Shown here: piece after piece, positions 61,237 to 64,000 of the stretch | Position numbering within the stretch: position 1 is the first letter of the stretch | How the letters are laid out: the number at the start of each line of letters is the position of its first letter | NCBI GenBank assembly: GCA_031412335.1 | Contig: JANOCT010000003.1 | Span: 1 to 64,000, forward strand | Direction: 5' to 3' | DNA from: JBBQYA01 sp031412335 | GTDB lineage: Bacteria; Bacteroidota; Bacteroidia; Sphingobacteriales; Sphingobacteriaceae | Length of the DNA: 64,000 bases | Notes under the pieces: generated by a model | The model's database searches: none | Told to the model about the DNA's origin: nothing | Seen by the model: the letters and a program-made list of their open reading frames with translations, nothing else | Made by a program: the position numbers and the translations under genes

Positions 61237-61309
61237 TTGTCCGACTAGGGCTCGAACCTAGACTCTTCTGGACCAAAACCAGACGTGTTGCCAGTTACAC
61301 TATCGGACA
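61237..61309 (-). tRNA. tRNA-Gln (anticodon TTG)
   Basis: 73 nt on the minus strand. The cloverleaf is complete: acceptor TGTCCGA/TCGGACA with discriminator A, D arm GTGT..ACAC, anticodon arm TCTGG-TTTTGGT-CCAGA giving anticodon TTG, five-base variable loop, and T arm CTAGG-TTCGAGC-CCTAG. CCA is not encoded. Confidence 0.96.
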
Positions 61310-61341
61310 ATGTAGAAAAACATCATTTTTCTAACGAGGTG

Positions 61342-61371
61342 CAAATGTAAAAAACAAAAATTAATAGTCAA
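61342..61371 (-). promoter_or_regulatory. Promoter of the tRNA-Gln gene (TTG-N19-TACATTTG)
   Basis: On the minus strand TTG at 61369-61371 (TTTG with the next base) and TACATTTG at 61342-61349 are exactly 19 bp apart. The predicted start near 61338 lies about 29 nt before the mature tRNA. With no clear promoter or terminator before prs, it may also drive prs and rplY. Confidence 0.75.
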
Positions 61372-61498
61372 ATAAAAGTTTAGGAAATTAATAGGACATC
61401 CAAACTTGACATTAATATTTTTTATAATTTGTAATTTAATTAAAATTTCAAAATTCAATCTGTACCAAACGATTTACACGCAAAATAACCTCTCTGAT

Positions 61499-61527
61499 TT
61501 GTATCGTACAAATAAATACTATCTTCG
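61499..61527 (+). promoter_or_regulatory. Promoter of the DUF2723 gene (TTG-N18-TATCTTCG)
   Basis: TTG at 61499-61501 and TATCTTCG at 61520-61527, 18 bp apart; the -7 part has one change from TAnnTTTG. The predicted leader to the ATG at 61561 is about 30 nt. Confidence 0.6.
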
Positions 61528-61560
61528 GACGTTTTTTAAATTCCATTACACGCTTTAACT

Positions 61561-64000
61561 ATGTCAAATTACAAACGAATAAACAACATTTTCGGATGGG
61601 TAGCCTTTTTAATTGCTGCCATTACCTACACCCTAACCCTAGAACCAACAGCAAGTTTCTGGGATTGTGGCGAATTTATCGCTGCTGCATTTAAATTACA
61701 AGTGGTACACCAGCCAGGTGCCCCCTTGTTTTTGATGATTGTCCGAATTTTCACCCTCCTAGCTGGATCTGACACTTCGCAAATAGCTTATTTTGCAAAT
61801 TTTAGTTCGGGTCTTGTTAGTGCAGCAACCATCCTTTTCCTTTTCTGGACCATTAGTGCTTTTGCACGTAAAATGGTTATCAATTCGGATAGCGATTATA
61901 CTACTGGAAATATTATTGCCATTATGGGCAGTGCAATGGTTGGAGCCTTGGCTTATACTTGGTCAGATACTTTCTGGTTTTCAGCAGTAGAGGCAGAAGT
62001 TTATGCTATGAGTTCGTTATGTACTGCAGTAGTAATGTGGGCAATATTGAAATGGGAAAACGAAAGCGATGAAACACATGCTGATAAATGGTTGATTTTC
62101 ATAGCCTATTTAATGGGATTATCTATTGGAGTCCATTTGCTAAACTTGTTGGCAATTCCAGCATTAGCATTTGTTTATTATTTCAAAAAATACAAATCAA
62201 GCCGAACTGGAATCATAAAAACAGGATTATTGTCGGTTTTAATTTTAGGTTTTGTACAATATGGAGTTATTCCAGGTGTGGTTTCCTTAGCCGCAACTTT
62301 TGATTTGGCGGCGGTAAATGGTATTGGTTTACCATTTGGTTCTGGTGTTATTCTATTTGGAATTTTGTTAGTTGGTGGTATAGTTTTCGGTTTAAGTTAT
62401 TCTGTTCGAAAAAATTTAGCAATTCTAAACACGGCTATTCTTTGCCTTAGTTTTATCATCATCGGATATTCGTCGTATGCAATGATAATTATACGAGCGA
62501 AAGCAAATACAGTACTAAATAACAGTAGCCCTGATAATGTGTATAGTTTCTTAGGATACTTGAATCGTGAACAATATGGAGACAGACCTTTATTATATGG
62601 TCAAAATTTCACTGCTAAAGTTATTGATGAAAAAGAAGGTGGAATGATGTACAGAAAAGGAGATAAACGATATGAAGAAATTGGAAGAAAAAGAATTCAA
62701 GTTTTTGAAAAAAATCAACAAACATTATTACCTAGAATATTTAGTACACAGCAATCATCGCATGTTAGTTTTTATAAAAGTTGGCTAAATATACCTGCTG
62801 GCAAGAGCCCAACATTTGCCGATAATATTAACTTTTTATTTACCTACCAAATTGGCTACATGTATCTCAGGTACTTTATGTGGAATTTTGCTGGACGACA
62901 AAATGATATTCAAGGCATTGGAAATTCTACAGAAGGAAACTGGATAAGTGGAATAAAACCACTTGATGCTATGCGTTTGGGCAATCAAGATAATTTACCA
63001 CCTAGCATAAGTGAAAACAAGGCCAACAACAAGCTTTACTTTCTACCATTGATTCTTGGAATTGTAGGTTTGGCTTATCATTTCAGAAAAAAGCAAAAAG
63101 ATGCTGTTGTAGTAGCATTGCTGTTCTTTTTCACAGGATTAGCTATTGTGCTTTACCTAAATCAAACTCCGTATCAACCACGTGAACGTGATTATGCATA
63201 CGCCGGATCATTTTATGCATTCACCATTTGGATAGGTTTAGGTGTATTAGCGCTTTTCGATTATTTGAGAAAAAATATGAATGGAATGACTGCTGCAGGT
63301 CTAGCAACCGCAATCTGTTTGGTGTCAGTTCCAGGATTAATGGCAAAAGTAAATTTTGATGATCATGATCGATCTAACAGAACGATTGTGCGTGATTTAG
63401 CGAGTAACTATTTAAATTCATGTGCTCCAAATGCTATTTTGTTTACAATGGGGGATAATGATACGTATCCGCTTTGGTACGCTCAAGAAGTAGAAGGGAT
63501 TCGAAAAGATGTTCGATTAGTAAATTTGAGTTTGTTAGGAACGGATTGGTACATTAATCAACATCGATTAAAAATGAATGATTCGGAAGGAATTCCTATA
63601 AGTTATCCTGCTAATAAAATTGTAACTGGTCTACGAGATTATGTTCCTTTTTACGATATGAAAATAAACGGTTATGCAGATTTGAAAGAAGTTGTTGATT
63701 TTATGGGAAGTGATAATCGCGAAGCTCAATTGCAAACCAGAAATGGCGATTTCATAAACTTTTTACCAACAAAAAAACTGAGTATTGCAGGAAACGGACC
63801 AGCTGGAAATCCTGCTGATACCTTATCTCCGGATCGCGTACGATGGGATTTAAAGAAAGATGGATTATTTAAAAATGACTTAATGGTATTGGATATTATT
63901 GCCAACAATAAATGGAAAAGACCGATTTATTTTGCTGTAACCATTGGATCAGATAACTTCTTTGGGCTGGAAGATTATTTTGAAGTGGATGGACTTGCCT
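61561..64000 (+). CDS. DUF2723 family membrane protein (3' partial)
   Basis: The frame runs open from ATG 61561 past the window end (813 codons seen). It starts MSNYKRINNIFGWVAFLIAA and then has the DUF2723 core ASFWDCGEFIAAAFKLQVVHQPGAPLF (in parts), with the acidic DCGEF motif in the first loop, as in PMT-like GT-C glycosyltransferases (TMEM260/protein O-mannosyltransferase relatives). About eleven membrane helices, then YQPRERDYAYAGSFYAF and a soluble C-terminal region with FTMGDNDTYPLWYAQEVEGIRKDVRLVNLSLL (in parts). By analogy with the family a role in protein O-glycosylation at the inner membrane is likely; this is inference. Confidence 0.93.
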   Translation, partial: MSNYKRINNIFGWVAFLIAAITYTLTLEPTASFWDCGEFIAAAFKLQVVHQPGAPLFLMIVRIFTLLAGSDTSQIAYFANFSSGLVSAATILFLFWTISAFARKMVINSDSDYTTGNIIAIMGSAMVGALAYTWSDTFWFSAVEAEVYAMSSLCTAVVMWAILKWENESDETHADKWLIFIAYLMGLSIGVHLLNLLAIPALAFVYYFKKYKSSRTGIIKTGLLSVLILGFVQYGVIPGVVSLAATFDLAAVNGIGLPFGSGVILFGILLVGGIVFGLSYSVRKNLAILNTAILCLSFIIIGYSSYAMIIIRAKANTVLNNSSPDNVYSFLGYLNREQYGDRPLLYGQNFTAKVIDEKEGGMMYRKGDKRYEEIGRKRIQVFEKNQQTLLPRIFSTQQSSHVSFYKSWLNIPAGKSPTFADNINFLFTYQIGYMYLRYFMWNFAGRQNDIQGIGNSTEGNWISGIKPLDAMRLGNQDNLPPSISENKANNKLYFLPLILGIVGLAYHFRKKQKDAVVVALLFFFTGLAIVLYLNQTPYQPRERDYAYAGSFYAFTIWIGLGVLALFDYLRKNMNGMTAAGLATAICLVSVPGLMAKVNFDDHDRSNRTIVRDLASNYLNSCAPNAILFTMGDNDTYPLWYAQEVEGIRKDVRLVNLSLLGTDWYINQHRLKMNDSEGIPISYPANKIVTGLRDYVPFYDMKINGYADLKEVVDFMGSDNREAQLQTRNGDFINFLPTKKLSIAGNGPAGNPADTLSPDRVRWDLKKDGLFKNDLMVLDIIANNKWKRPIYFAVTIGSDNFFGLEDYFEVDGLA

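Overview
The window is a chromosomal segment of a low-GC member of the Bacteroidota. Evidence for this: four secreted proteins carry C-terminal type IX secretion (T9SS) sorting domains; promoters follow the phylum's TTG-N18-21-TAnnTTTG pattern (-33/-7), often with very short leaders; Bacteroidota-restricted families are present (DUF5606, Porin_10-type putative porin, DUF2723, the periplasmic protein usually called 'asparagine synthetase B'); and Shine-Dalgarno sequences are mostly absent. I cannot place it below phylum or class from the sequence alone. There are no insertion sequences, phage genes, CRISPR arrays, rRNA genes or origin signals.

Layout. 1-3347: two secreted beta-propeller proteins with T9SS tails, the first cut by the window edge. 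3517-12802: scattered housekeeping genes, namely a conserved gene of unclear function, a DEAD-box RNA helicase with an RGG tail, a small six-cysteine secreted protein, gpsA, a TolC/HlyD-type efflux pair without its pump, and a polysaccharide deacetylase. 13311-34906: aconitase, an AraC-type regulator next to another T9SS protein, rlmH, DUF5606 plus cyclophilin, the 'asparagine synthetase B'-like protein facing a choice-of-anchor-B/putative-porin pair, lpxK overlapping purine nucleoside phosphorylase, CsbD, SlyD-like FKBP and pruA on divergent promoters, YebC, a propionyl-CoA-carboxylase-type beta subunit, an M42 peptidase and a HerA-like (DUF853) ATPase. 34923-38930: two lipoproteins and dnaK.

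39009-57012 (minus strand): a continuous str-S10-spc-alpha cluster in the order rpsL, rpsG, fusA, rpsJ, rplC, D, W, B, rpsS, rplV, rpsC, rplP, rpmC, rpsQ, rplN, X, E, rpsN, rpsH, rplF, R, rpsE, rpmD, rplO, secY, map, infA, rpmJ, rpsM, rpsK, rpsD, rpoA, rplQ. It lacks tuf and adk. It starts at a textbook promoter (57070-57099) and ends at a strong hairpin (38955-38994). Two very short genes, rpmJ and rpmD, were read directly from the bases. L36, S4 and S14 are all of the zinc-free type.

57180-64000: pth, a VOC protein, a DUF1287 protein, a probable tRNA-Gln/prs/rplY transcript (minus strand), and a large DUF2723 membrane protein truncated by the right edge.

The most interesting non-coding signal is a ~100-nt structured element present three times (7310-7408 minus, 12954-13052 plus, 31936-32030 plus, the last decayed). 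It resembles the Flavo-1 RNA motif as I remember it. No clearly new multi-gene system is visible. The best leads are this element, the six-cysteine secreted protein, a nested inverted repeat upstream of dnaK, a G8 tract inside a secreted-protein gene, and a predicted leaderless gene of unknown function.
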